DNA from: Rhodopirellula sp. | Lineage (GTDB): Bacteria > Planctomycetota > Planctomycetia > Pirellulales > Thermoguttaceae | DNA length: 35,521 nt | Direction of reading: 5' to 3' | Assembly (NCBI GenBank): GCA_012728855.1 | Contig: JAAYEH010000093.1 | Span: 1 to 35,521 of the forward strand | Shown: piece by piece, positions 24,590 to 32,055 of the stretch | Position numbering within the stretch: the first letter of the stretch is position 1 | Layout of the letters: each line of letters starts with the position of its first letter | Notes under the pieces: generated by a model | Told to the model about the DNA's origin: nothing | The model's database searches: none | What the model saw: the letters and a program-made list of their open reading frames with translations, nothing else | Translations under genes and position numbers: made by a program

Positions 24590-25897
24590 ATGAAAAGTGA
24601 CCTGAATCGTCGCCACTTTCTGAAGAACACCGTTCTTGCCGGTGCCGCCGTCTGGGTGGCCGGCAGCGGCAAGAGCGGTCAATGCCGCTCCCCCAACGAG
24701 AAGCTCAACGTGGGCATTGTCGGCAGCGCGCATCGCGGCGGCGCCAACCTGAAAGGGGTCAGCGGCGAGAACATCGTCGCCCTCTGCGACGTCCATGAGG
24801 GTTACCTGGAACAGGCCGCCAAGGAGCATCCCAAGGCCAAGAAGTACGTCGACTGGCGCAAACTGCTCGACCAGAAGGACATCGACGCCGTGGTTGTCAG
24901 CACCACGGACCACACCCATACTCCGATTAGCGTGCGGGCTATGCGTGCCGGCAAGCACGTTTACTGCGAAAAACCGCTGGGACTGTCGGTGCAGGAGGCC
25001 CGGTTGATGCGCGAAACTTCCCGGCAGTGCAAGGTGGCCACGCAGCAAGGCACCCAGGTGCATGTCACCGAGAACTTCCACCGCGTGGCCGAGCTGATCC
25101 AAAGCGGCGCCATCGGGCCGGTTCGCGAAGCGCGCGTATGGTGTACCCGGCAGGGAGCCGGCGGCGGTCGGCCGCAGGGCGATTTTCCCGTGCCCGAAGA
25201 ACTGCACTGGGATCTCTGGCTGGGCCCCGCGCCGCAGCGTCCCTATCATCCGTCGTACATACCGGGCTGCGGAAAGTGGAACAAGTTTTGGGACTTCGGT
25301 GGTGGAACCCTGGGCGACATGGGAAGCCATTTGATCGACTTCCCCTTCTCCGCGCTGGGGTTGAAACACCCTACGACTATCGAGGCCGAAGGGACACCGG
25401 TCAATCCCGAAACCTGCCCTGAGTGGTTGATCGTGCGGTGGGAACACCCAGCCGTCGGCGACCGGCCGCCGGTAAGGGTGGTATGGTACGATGGGATCAA
25501 ACGCCCCGAGGCGCCCCGGGGCGTGAACCTGGACGACTGGCACGGCATTCTCTTCGTGGGGGACAAGGGAACGCTTTGGGCTAACTATGGAGGATACGCC
25601 CTGATTCCTCTGGACGACTCGAAGGAGTTCGTCCCACCGAAGCCGACCGTCCCTTGGGGCCAAGCCACCCAAGGGCATTACGACGAATGGATCAGGGCCT
25701 GCAAAACCGGTTCGCCGACGGCGTGCAATTTCCAGTACGCGGGCTTGTTGATCGAGCATAACATGCTCGGCAACGTGGCCTACCGTCTGGGGCGCAAGAT
25801 CACCTGGGATGCCCAGAATATGAAGGCTGTCGATTGCCCGGAGGCCGAGCAGTACATCTATCGAAGCTATCGCGAAGGCTGGGAGTTGCCCGGATAA
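24590..25897 (+). CDS. Tat-exported Gfo/Idh/MocA family protein
   Basis: A 435-residue protein with AGGAG about 8 bases before the ATG. The N-terminus has a twin-arginine signal (NRRHFLKNTVLAGAAVWVAG), so it would be folded with its cofactor before export. The Rossmann region reads LNVGIVGSAHRGGANL (about 38-53), and GKHVYCEKPLGLSVQEA keeps the EKP lysine. The C-terminal domain (NKFWDFGGGTLGDMGSHLID, with Asp and His) is of the long planctomycete type. Some Gfo/Idh/MocA proteins are NAD-dependent glycosidases (GH109), so this may act directly on glycans. The gap to the previous gene is 69 bases. Its last 31 bases overlap the 3' end of the convergent GH36-like gene. Confidence 0.9.
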   Translation: MKSDLNRRHFLKNTVLAGAAVWVAGSGKSGQCRSPNEKLNVGIVGSAHRGGANLKGVSGENIVALCDVHEGYLEQAAKEHPKAKKYVDWRKLLDQKDIDAVVVSTTDHTHTPISVRAMRAGKHVYCEKPLGLSVQEARLMRETSRQCKVATQQGTQVHVTENFHRVAELIQSGAIGPVREARVWCTRQGAGGGRPQGDFPVPEELHWDLWLGPAPQRPYHPSYIPGCGKWNKFWDFGGGTLGDMGSHLIDFPFSALGLKHPTTIEAEGTPVNPETCPEWLIVRWEHPAVGDRPPVRVVWYDGIKRPEAPRGVNLDDWHGILFVGDKGTLWANYGGYALIPLDDSKEFVPPKPTVPWGQATQGHYDEWIRACKTGSPTACNFQYAGLLIEHNMLGNVAYRLGRKITWDAQNMKAVDCPEAEQYIYRSYREGWELPG

Positions 25898-28800
25898 GAG
25901 GCCTCACCAATGCCTGGATGGTCAAACGATATGCTGAACTCGGCCTCCGCCTTGTCGAACTCGATCGGCTTCATCCAGAGCGGGCCGTCGACGTGAGTCA
26001 ACTCGATCGCGGAATCGGCCTGAGCAGCGCCTGCGCGTAGCCGGTAACCGTCGGGGACGTAGATATAAACTCTCCCCGAGACGCCCGGCATGCGACGGCA
26101 ACGGCCCGAAAGGGAGCGACTTGGCTCGTCCCACATCAGTCGCTTGATCTCGTGGTATCCGCCCAGCAAGTGCATGTCCGTAGCGACCACTTGCGGCCGC
26201 GTCGGGCGGCGGTGGATCAGCAACGCGCGGGCCGTGTGAGGTGCCAGCGACACCGTTACCCGATCCTTGTGCGAGCCGAGAAACTTCTCTTCCCAGAATT
26301 CAAACACGGTAACTTCGGCTCCGGCCGGCAATCCCAGGGCCGAGAGTTCTACGGTTTGCTCCTGCGGGTGGTCCTCGAAATTCAGCACGCCCACGGCGTC
26401 CCATTCGCCGACTTCGCTCTTGCAGTGCGTGTGCCAGAGAGAGGGCATCGTCCGTTGGAAGAGGTCCAATGGCCGGGCCGTGGGGTTGCCCGGCGGCAAG
26501 CACTTCTGCATCATGCGGATCCGCGATGCATCCAGTTGGCGGAAGTCGTCGCTGAACGAAATGCTGCACCCGGCGAGCGCCATCAGCGACATCTTGAAGC
26601 GGGCCTCTTCCACGTCGGCATTCATTCCCACGCTCATGTCGCACACTTCGCGGTGGTAGAGGCGGTCGTTGACCCAGTAGTTCGACGCGAGAAGGGGGGC
26701 GTTGGCGCGTTCCAGTTCCATCCAGTTTTGCAGTCCGGCGTCGCCCGTATCCGGTCCCTGGTAAGCACTGCTGGCCATCCCGACCGACAATAGCGGCGGC
26801 GTCTGGCAGTAGCGGATCCAGGAATCTTGCCCCGCGCCTCGCCGGATGGCGGCCATCGCCCGCCCCAGCGCCGGCGAACCGGCGATGAAATCGATCTTGT
26901 AGTAGTCGGCGCCCTCGGAAGTGAGCCTAGCGAAGGTCTCGGCGATCCATTGTTCCGCGGCCGGATGGGAGGCGTCGAGCACGGTCATCTCCGGGTTGGG
27001 AACCCAGAACCAGCGTCCGGTGCCGGCGGGCTTGCCCTCGGCGTTCTTGAGCATCCACTCGGGATGATCGCGGAACAGTTGGCTCGTGAAGGCCACCTGC
27101 GTCGGGGCGATCCAAAGCCCCAGTTTCATCCCCCAACGCGATTGAAGCTGTTCGGAAAGCCACTTCAGCCCGTGCGGAAAACGCGCGTTGGGCACCCAGT
27201 CTCCGCAGACATCGCCGCGCTGCCAGCCGTGATCCAGTTGGATCACGTTCATTCCCAACGGCTTGAAATGCTCCGCGGCAATCGCTGCGTGCGTCAGGAC
27301 GATCTCCTCATTGATTCCCATGCGAATTGGATACCAACTGCACCACAACGCGTTGGCGCCGCTGCGAACCGGCGGAGACGCCGTCGCCGCAACCGCATCG
27401 CCATATTGCTCCAGCGCGTCGAAACCGTTCTGTTCCACCGAGAGCCACGCGGGGTCGAAGGCCAACGTTTGGCCGGCGCGGAGAATCCGTCCCACGTGCA
27501 GAGAGACTCCCAGAGACGTGCCCCCTTCACCGGCCTGGAACCGGGCATGCGCCGACGGCGTGCCCTCCCGAGCCGACAATGAGCCGATCGCCAGTCCGCC
27601 CGGTTGTCGTTGTGGCACCAGGGCGAGCACGTCCGCGCTGCCGTACTGGACGGCGGCCTCCGCTCCCGTTTCGTCAAGGGGTGCGGGCCGGCAGGGGGAG
27701 GCGGGCGCCTGCATCATACATGCCAGATGCCACCAGCCTCGATCGCCTTCACGCAGGTCGATCATCTTCACCGCGCCTACCGGCACGTCGCGGTCGGTGC
27801 GGTTGGTGATCTGAGCCCAGACGACCACGGCCGGCTGGCCGTGGTACAGTCGAATGCGTCGTTGGATCTCGATCTCCTCGCCCCAGCACTGGCGGATCTC
27901 CAGGCCGCCGCCGACCGCGTCGGTGAACGGGGCCGCTTCGGCTCGTACTTCTTTGGGGCCGACGTTTCGGCCGTCGACCTCGGCGCTGAAGCCGATGTGT
28001 CGCACGGCCGTGTCGAAGTCAAGCCAGGTCGCGTCCCAGGTTCCGTCGGATTCGTCCAAGACAACGCACACGCGGTTGTTCGCCAAGCGCAATCGGCCCT
28101 CCTCGCGCGAAGAGGCTGCTTTCCCGCTCGCCTCGCACTGCTGGGCAAACCGGCGCGCGGCGGCGATATCCTTAGCGCGAACGGGCCAGACGGTTGCCGC
28201 TTTCCCCAGCCCAAGAATCATTCGCTGCAAATTCGCTTCCAGCCGCTCGATCTCGCCCACCAAAGGCGACTGGTCCGACTCGCTGAGCGAATTCCACTGG
28301 GCAAATCGTTCGGAGAGCCGGCGCCGTGTGGCGTCGATCGAGTCGAAGGTGAGCCGCAATCCGGCGAACTGCGGATCGGTCGTCACGCCCAGGCCATCCG
28401 CAATTCCGTGCAACTCCTTCCATCGCACTGCACAGTCGTCGAGCCGCGCGGCTGCATATCCCTTCAGCTCCGCGGTGGATAACGGTGGGCCGAAGATTTC
28501 GACCTCATAGACGTCGGTGTGTGGGGATGGGCCGCCGGACCGCGTAATGACCAGCCGCACGGCCGTGGTCTGGACTGGATCGAACGTGGCCAGCCAACTG
28601 CCCGACCCGGCGCCTCGGATCGTCGCCACGGTGGTGAACTGGTCGGCCCCCGAACCGGCAACTTGAACCTCGGCGTCCAGGATGCCGTCGTTGTCGATCC
28701 GCTCGCCGAAGACGGCCACTGCGCTCGCCTTCTGACTGCCAAACAGGTTCAACGTGATCCACTGCGGCGCAGCGTCGCTCGGGGGCACGTTGGCGACCCA

Positions 28801-29031
28801 TTTCGAGCCCCGATTTCCGTCCGCCGCCCGCGCGGGCGCGTATTGCCCGTTCTCCGACGATAGGAACGACGAGGCTTTCGCGCCGGCGACCGCCGCGCGG
28901 CGCAATCCCGACGGCCCCCAGTCTTTGGAGATGTCCTGCACCTGCCCGGCGGATGCCGGCATTGCCATCCAAATAAGGACGAGCGCCGCACCCAGCGCCT
29001 TGCTGGTTTCCCGCAACCGTTGCTTTGCCAT
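25867..29031 (-). CDS. Secreted GH36/melibiase-like alpha-galactosidase with an N-terminal discoidin domain
   Basis: A 1054-residue exported enzyme. GGAGGG lies about 8 bases before the ATG at 29031, followed by a signal peptide (LGAALVLIWMAMPASAG). Residues about 45-180 are a discoidin/F5-8 type C (CBM32-like) module (YAPARAADGNRGSKWVA, then VRLVITRSGGPSPHTDVYEVEIFG). A helical linker follows (about 185-310). Residues about 310-560 form the N-terminal beta-sandwich and about 560-900 the TIM barrel (NALWCSWYP, NVIQLDHGWQ, MKLGLWIAP, YYKIDFIAG with D714 the likely nucleophile, and GPDTGDAG with D761 a candidate acid/base). A C-terminal beta domain closes the protein. It would remove alpha-galactosyl units, or related sugars, from a polymer. 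Its 3' end overlaps the convergent Tat-exported gene by 31 bases. Confidence 0.83.
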   Translation of the reverse strand: MAKQRLRETSKALGAALVLIWMAMPASAGQVQDISKDWGPSGLRRAAVAGAKASSFLSSENGQYAPARAADGNRGSKWVANVPPSDAAPQWITLNLFGSQKASAVAVFGERIDNDGILDAEVQVAGSGADQFTTVATIRGAGSGSWLATFDPVQTTAVRLVITRSGGPSPHTDVYEVEIFGPPLSTAELKGYAAARLDDCAVRWKELHGIADGLGVTTDPQFAGLRLTFDSIDATRRRLSERFAQWNSLSESDQSPLVGEIERLEANLQRMILGLGKAATVWPVRAKDIAAARRFAQQCEASGKAASSREEGRLRLANNRVCVVLDESDGTWDATWLDFDTAVRHIGFSAEVDGRNVGPKEVRAEAAPFTDAVGGGLEIRQCWGEEIEIQRRIRLYHGQPAVVVWAQITNRTDRDVPVGAVKMIDLREGDRGWWHLACMMQAPASPCRPAPLDETGAEAAVQYGSADVLALVPQRQPGGLAIGSLSAREGTPSAHARFQAGEGGTSLGVSLHVGRILRAGQTLAFDPAWLSVEQNGFDALEQYGDAVAATASPPVRSGANALWCSWYPIRMGINEEIVLTHAAIAAEHFKPLGMNVIQLDHGWQRGDVCGDWVPNARFPHGLKWLSEQLQSRWGMKLGLWIAPTQVAFTSQLFRDHPEWMLKNAEGKPAGTGRWFWVPNPEMTVLDASHPAAEQWIAETFARLTSEGADYYKIDFIAGSPALGRAMAAIRRGAGQDSWIRYCQTPPLLSVGMASSAYQGPDTGDAGLQNWMELERANAPLLASNYWVNDRLYHREVCDMSVGMNADVEEARFKMSLMALAGCSISFSDDFRQLDASRIRMMQKCLPPGNPTARPLDLFQRTMPSLWHTHCKSEVGEWDAVGVLNFEDHPQEQTVELSALGLPAGAEVTVFEFWEEKFLGSHKDRVTVSLAPHTARALLIHRRPTRPQVVATDMHLLGGYHEIKRLMWDEPSRSLSGRCRRMPGVSGRVYIYVPDGYRLRAGAAQADSAIELTHVDGPLWMKPIEFDKAEAEFSISFDHPGIGEASYPGNSQPSR

Positions 29032-29085
29032 GAGTCGCCCTCCGGGGTTAATCGACGATAACTGCGTGTCAGCCCCTGTTCTGTA

Positions 29086-29247
29086 ATTACCCCGGCATCA
29101 TTGTTCCTCAAACAGGAACTCGTCTATCCGATCATTTCCTCATCCGTGCTCCGGCTTTGCCATCGGTGCTACACGCGAAAAAATAGCACGGATGGCAAGG
29201 CCGGGGCACGGATAAGTCGATGTGAGGAACTTCCATGCCGGGGTAAT
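29086..29247. repeat. Nested inverted-repeat element (MITE-like)
   Basis: The 285-base gap between two minus-strand genes holds a nested palindrome. The outer arms are ATTACCCCGGCAT (29086-29098) and its exact complement (29235-29247). Four bases further in, GTTCCTCA (29103-29110) pairs with TGAGGAAC (29223-29230). An inner hairpin of two 30-base arms (29142-29171 and 29184-29213) matches at 27 of 30 positions around a 12-base loop. There is no coding sequence. Terminal inverted repeats with internal hairpins suggest a non-autonomous mobile element; no clear target-site duplication was found. Confidence 0.72.
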
Positions 29248-29315
29248 AGGGCCTCTTACTCGTCTTCTGTCCTCGCACATCGCCGTTTTTGACGGGATCA
29301 TCACGGGTGACTGCG

Positions 29316-30869
29316 TCAAACGGCCTCGGGTACGACGTAGGGCTCGCGGTCCTTGCGCCGAAGTAGCGCGTCGGCAGGCGGACTGTCGATAAACTGTTCG
29401 CGCTGCGGATCGAACGCCAGAGACGGTCCCATCGCAAGTTTGGATCGGGAAAGATCAATTCCGTTACGCTCCAGGTGTTCCTTCATCGAGGCGAAATTCT
29501 CGGCGGCGAGACGGTCGGACTGGATTTGTTCGAGAATCTCGCCGGGCGATGCGCGGAGGCCAAGGCGGCACGAAATCATGCCCGTGTGGCACAGCGCGCT
29601 GGATGTGTGCCCTTGAAGGATATCGGCAGCCAAATCTTCCCAACGGCGCGAGTGCATGGCCGAGAGCCAGTTCTCGAAGATGAATCGGTCGCCTTTGGGC
29701 CAGCCGATCCCTCGCTCCGAATCTCGCTTCTCGAATCGCCGGATGATCTTGTCTTGAGAATCCATCGCGACAAGGCTTTCGCCGCCGTCGTCGATGACCA
29801 GCTTGCCTCCCTCACAGAAGATAATCACACCAACGGTTCGCCCGCCGCGAAATCCGGCAGGAACATCCATATTCCGGCCCCACAGGGAGGCAGTTGCCTG
29901 ATAATCGCGCGATTTCGGTAGCCCGCGGACCTCGAAGACAATAGGCGGACCGTCGTAGGCGTGCCAGACCAACTGGGTGTTGGGCGTCTCGCCGTCGTCC
30001 TCGTAACCCACTCGCCCGCCAACGCTCATCACGCGTTTCGAGATCCCCTCGTTCCCAAGGAACCAGCGGGCGAGGTCCATCTCGTGGATGCCCTGATTCC
30101 CCAGGTCGCCGTTGCCGTAGTCGTGGACCCAGTGCCAGTCGTAGTGGAGGTTTTTGCGTGCCAAGGGCTTCAGCGGCGCCGGGCCTGTCCAAAGGTCGTA
30201 GTCCAGCCCCGCCGGGATCTCGCCGTGGCCGAACTTGCCGATCGACATCCGCGGCTTGTAGCACATGCCGTGCGCGTAGCGGATCGCGCCCAGGTTGCCG
30301 GCGCGAAGCCAGGCCAGGGCGTCGAGTACGTCGGGATTGGCACGTGCTTGCGTGCCCGTCTGGACGATCCGCTGGTGTTGGCGAGCGGCGTTGACAAGCT
30401 GCCGCCCCTCCCATAAATGGTGCGAGACCGGCTTCTCGATGTAAACGTCTTTGCCGGCCTGGCAAGCCCAAATGCCGATCAGCGAGTGCCAGTGGTTGGG
30501 CGTGGCAATGGTGATCGCGTCGACATCGTTGCGATCCAAGAGTCGGCGGACATCCGGCTCCGCAAAGACGCGGTTGCCTCGGTCGCGAACCTTGCCGACA
30601 TTTGCCTCTAGGATCGCCGGATCGACGTCGCACAGTCCGGCGAGGCGAAGCCCTTGGGTAGCCGCGATCATCTGCAAATGGGTTTGGCCGCGCCCGTTAA
30701 GTCCCACGACGGCAACGCCAATCGAGTCGTTGGCGCCGAGCCTACGCGCCAAAGCCCTTTGGCCGCTCAAGCCGGCCGCGCCGAGTGCTGTGCCGGCGGC
30801 CATTTGGCCGAAGAATTGTCGACGACTCAATGGTGGCGTGCGGATGCTACGGTGCCCGGAAGTGTTCAT
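29316..30869 (-). CDS. Tat-exported Gfo/Idh/MocA family protein
   Basis: A 517-residue protein starting at 30869 with a twin-arginine signal (LSRRQFFGQMAAGTALGAAG), so it is exported folded. The Rossmann region is IGVAVVGLNGRGQTHLQM (about 50-67), TPNHWHSLIGIWACQAGKDV follows, and Y-I-EKP keeps the catalytic lysine. The C-terminal domain carries YDWHWVHDYGNGDLGNQGIHEMDLARWFLG, typical of planctomycete secreted members. It lies upstream of the GH36-like gene on the same strand with the MITE-like element between. The ribosome binding site is weak. It differs from the 24590-25897 protein in length and sequence, so they are separate subfamilies. The substrate is unknown; oxidation or NAD-dependent glycoside cleavage are both possible. 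Confidence 0.9.
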   Translation of the reverse strand: MNTSGHRSIRTPPLSRRQFFGQMAAGTALGAAGLSGQRALARRLGANDSIGVAVVGLNGRGQTHLQMIAATQGLRLAGLCDVDPAILEANVGKVRDRGNRVFAEPDVRRLLDRNDVDAITIATPNHWHSLIGIWACQAGKDVYIEKPVSHHLWEGRQLVNAARQHQRIVQTGTQARANPDVLDALAWLRAGNLGAIRYAHGMCYKPRMSIGKFGHGEIPAGLDYDLWTGPAPLKPLARKNLHYDWHWVHDYGNGDLGNQGIHEMDLARWFLGNEGISKRVMSVGGRVGYEDDGETPNTQLVWHAYDGPPIVFEVRGLPKSRDYQATASLWGRNMDVPAGFRGGRTVGVIIFCEGGKLVIDDGGESLVAMDSQDKIIRRFEKRDSERGIGWPKGDRFIFENWLSAMHSRRWEDLAADILQGHTSSALCHTGMISCRLGLRASPGEILEQIQSDRLAAENFASMKEHLERNGIDLSRSKLAMGPSLAFDPQREQFIDSPPADALLRRKDREPYVVPEAV

Positions 30870-31018
30870 CGGTCATACTCGCTTTCGCTGAGGAAAGGAT
30901 GTTCAAGGGCTATCCCCCGTCAGGCCAGACCGTCCCTGACCCACGACGCGCCTCGGCCGACAATCTGAGCCCAATGTGGCGATCGCCCTGCAAACACGTT
31001 GGCAAAGCGACCGGCCGA

Positions 31019-31567
31019 TCACGATCCTTCGTTTGAGGCATGAAACCCAATCTGCCGCTTCGGGTCGTCTGGCGGCTTTTCCATCATGTGCCGGAGGACT
31101 TGGATAATGCCGGCGATTTGCTCATCATGAAGCCGTACCGTCTCAGCCAGCCGCGTCAGTTGTTCCACTAATTCGCCCGGCGTCGCCAGTAGTCGCCGGA
31201 GTCGGACAAATGCACGCATGATCTCGATATTCACACGCACGGCCCTTGGGGATCGCAGCACGCTGGACAGCATGGCGATGCCGTGCTCCGTGAACGCCCA
31301 TGGTAGTTTCCGGCGCCCTCCTCGGCCGATGTTTGATGTCACATTCTGTGATATCAAAGCCGTAAACTCTTGCTGCGTAAGCTGAAATGCGAAATCCTCC
31401 GGAAACCGGCCGGCGTTGCGCTTGACGGCTTGGTTCAGCGCCGCAGTCGTTACGTCGTAGACCTGACCAATATCGGCGTCCAGCATCACGCGTTGCCCGC
31501 GGACAACGTGAATGGAACGTTCGATTCGTTCAGCCAGCGAGTTTGTCTTGGGTATCCGTTTGGCCAT
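31019..31567 (-). CDS. ORF6N domain-containing DNA-binding protein
   Basis: A 182-residue cytosolic protein. The frame is open to 31618, but the ATG at 31567 (MAKRIPKTNSLAERIER) starts where family resemblance begins; no strong ribosome binding site was seen, so an ATG at 31582 is also possible. Residues about 17-105 match the ORF6N domain: IHVVRGQRVMLDADIGQVYDV, then LNQAVKRNAGRFPEDFAFQLT, then KLPWAFTEHGIAMLSSVL. The C-terminus is a charged helix that could form a coiled coil (VEQLTRLAETVRLHDEQI). ORF6N proteins are found in phages and mobile elements and scattered in bacterial chromosomes, with a presumed DNA-binding role. No phage gene adjoins it here. It lies between a Gfo/Idh/MocA gene and a decayed module, suggesting a rearranged spot. 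Confidence 0.87.
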   Translation of the reverse strand: MAKRIPKTNSLAERIERSIHVVRGQRVMLDADIGQVYDVTTAALNQAVKRNAGRFPEDFAFQLTQQEFTALISQNVTSNIGRGGRRKLPWAFTEHGIAMLSSVLRSPRAVRVNIEIMRAFVRLRRLLATPGELVEQLTRLAETVRLHDEQIAGIIQVLRHMMEKPPDDPKRQIGFHASNEGS

Positions 31568-31736
31568 GACAGCAGCATACATTATTATCCGAAAGAACTG
31601 CAACCGCCGCCAGCGCACTCCCTGGAATTGTTAAAGCGACGGGGAAGACCAATTGCCGAGTGTCGCTCAACAGGGGGTGTGCCTTTCAATTGAAGGGTGC
31701 GAGGCAAACGGCAAAGACACAGGTAGCGTCCCGGCA

Positions 31737-32054
31737 TTACAGCCCATACGCTTCGAACTCCACCACCTGGAAGACCGATTGCTTTGCCGAGTTTTCCAGG
31801 CCGGAGAAGCGGATGTAGCGGGTCTGGCGCAAAAAAAGCTGAGCCTTTCGCACCTCGCCGCCTCGGCGGTCTTGGGCAATTCGACGATCAAGCTGCCGGG
31901 GATGTTGAAATACCCGAAGCCTCGATTGCCGGTGTATAGCAGGAATTGGCCGTCGAGGATCTGTTCGGGCGCCAGTTCCGGCTTGTTCTCGGGGCGGTTG
32001 CCCTCGGACATGGCCTTGACTTCAACATGGTTGCCGGTTTTGGCTAGCGGCACT
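31737..32054 (-). pseudogene. Decayed discoidin-like C-terminal module, split over two frames
   Basis: Directly downstream of the GH2 stop, a different minus-strand frame (about 32052 to 31858) reads GKIGVPLAKTGNHVEVKA, then PELAPEQILDGQFLLYTGN, then GFGYFNIPGSLIVELPKTA. A third frame (31856 to 31737) continues with LRQTRYIRFSGLENSAKQ, then VFQVVEFEAYGL and a TAA stop. Together they resemble a discoidin/F5-8 type C carbohydrate-binding module whose middle part is deleted. There is no start codon with a ribosome binding site. A run of seven A bases (plus strand, about 31831-31837) is a possible slip point for the second shift. It may be the lost C-terminus of the GH2 gene or of another gene. 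Confidence 0.6.
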
Positions 32055-32055
32055 C

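Noticed and set aside
23408..25759. A 783-codon open frame on the minus strand.
   Set aside because: It lies opposite two well-supported Gfo/Idh/MocA genes; its translation has no family motif and it arises from GC-rich codon use.
29086..29247. CRISPR-like repeats.
   Set aside because: The repeats are inverted, not direct, and there are no regularly spaced units.
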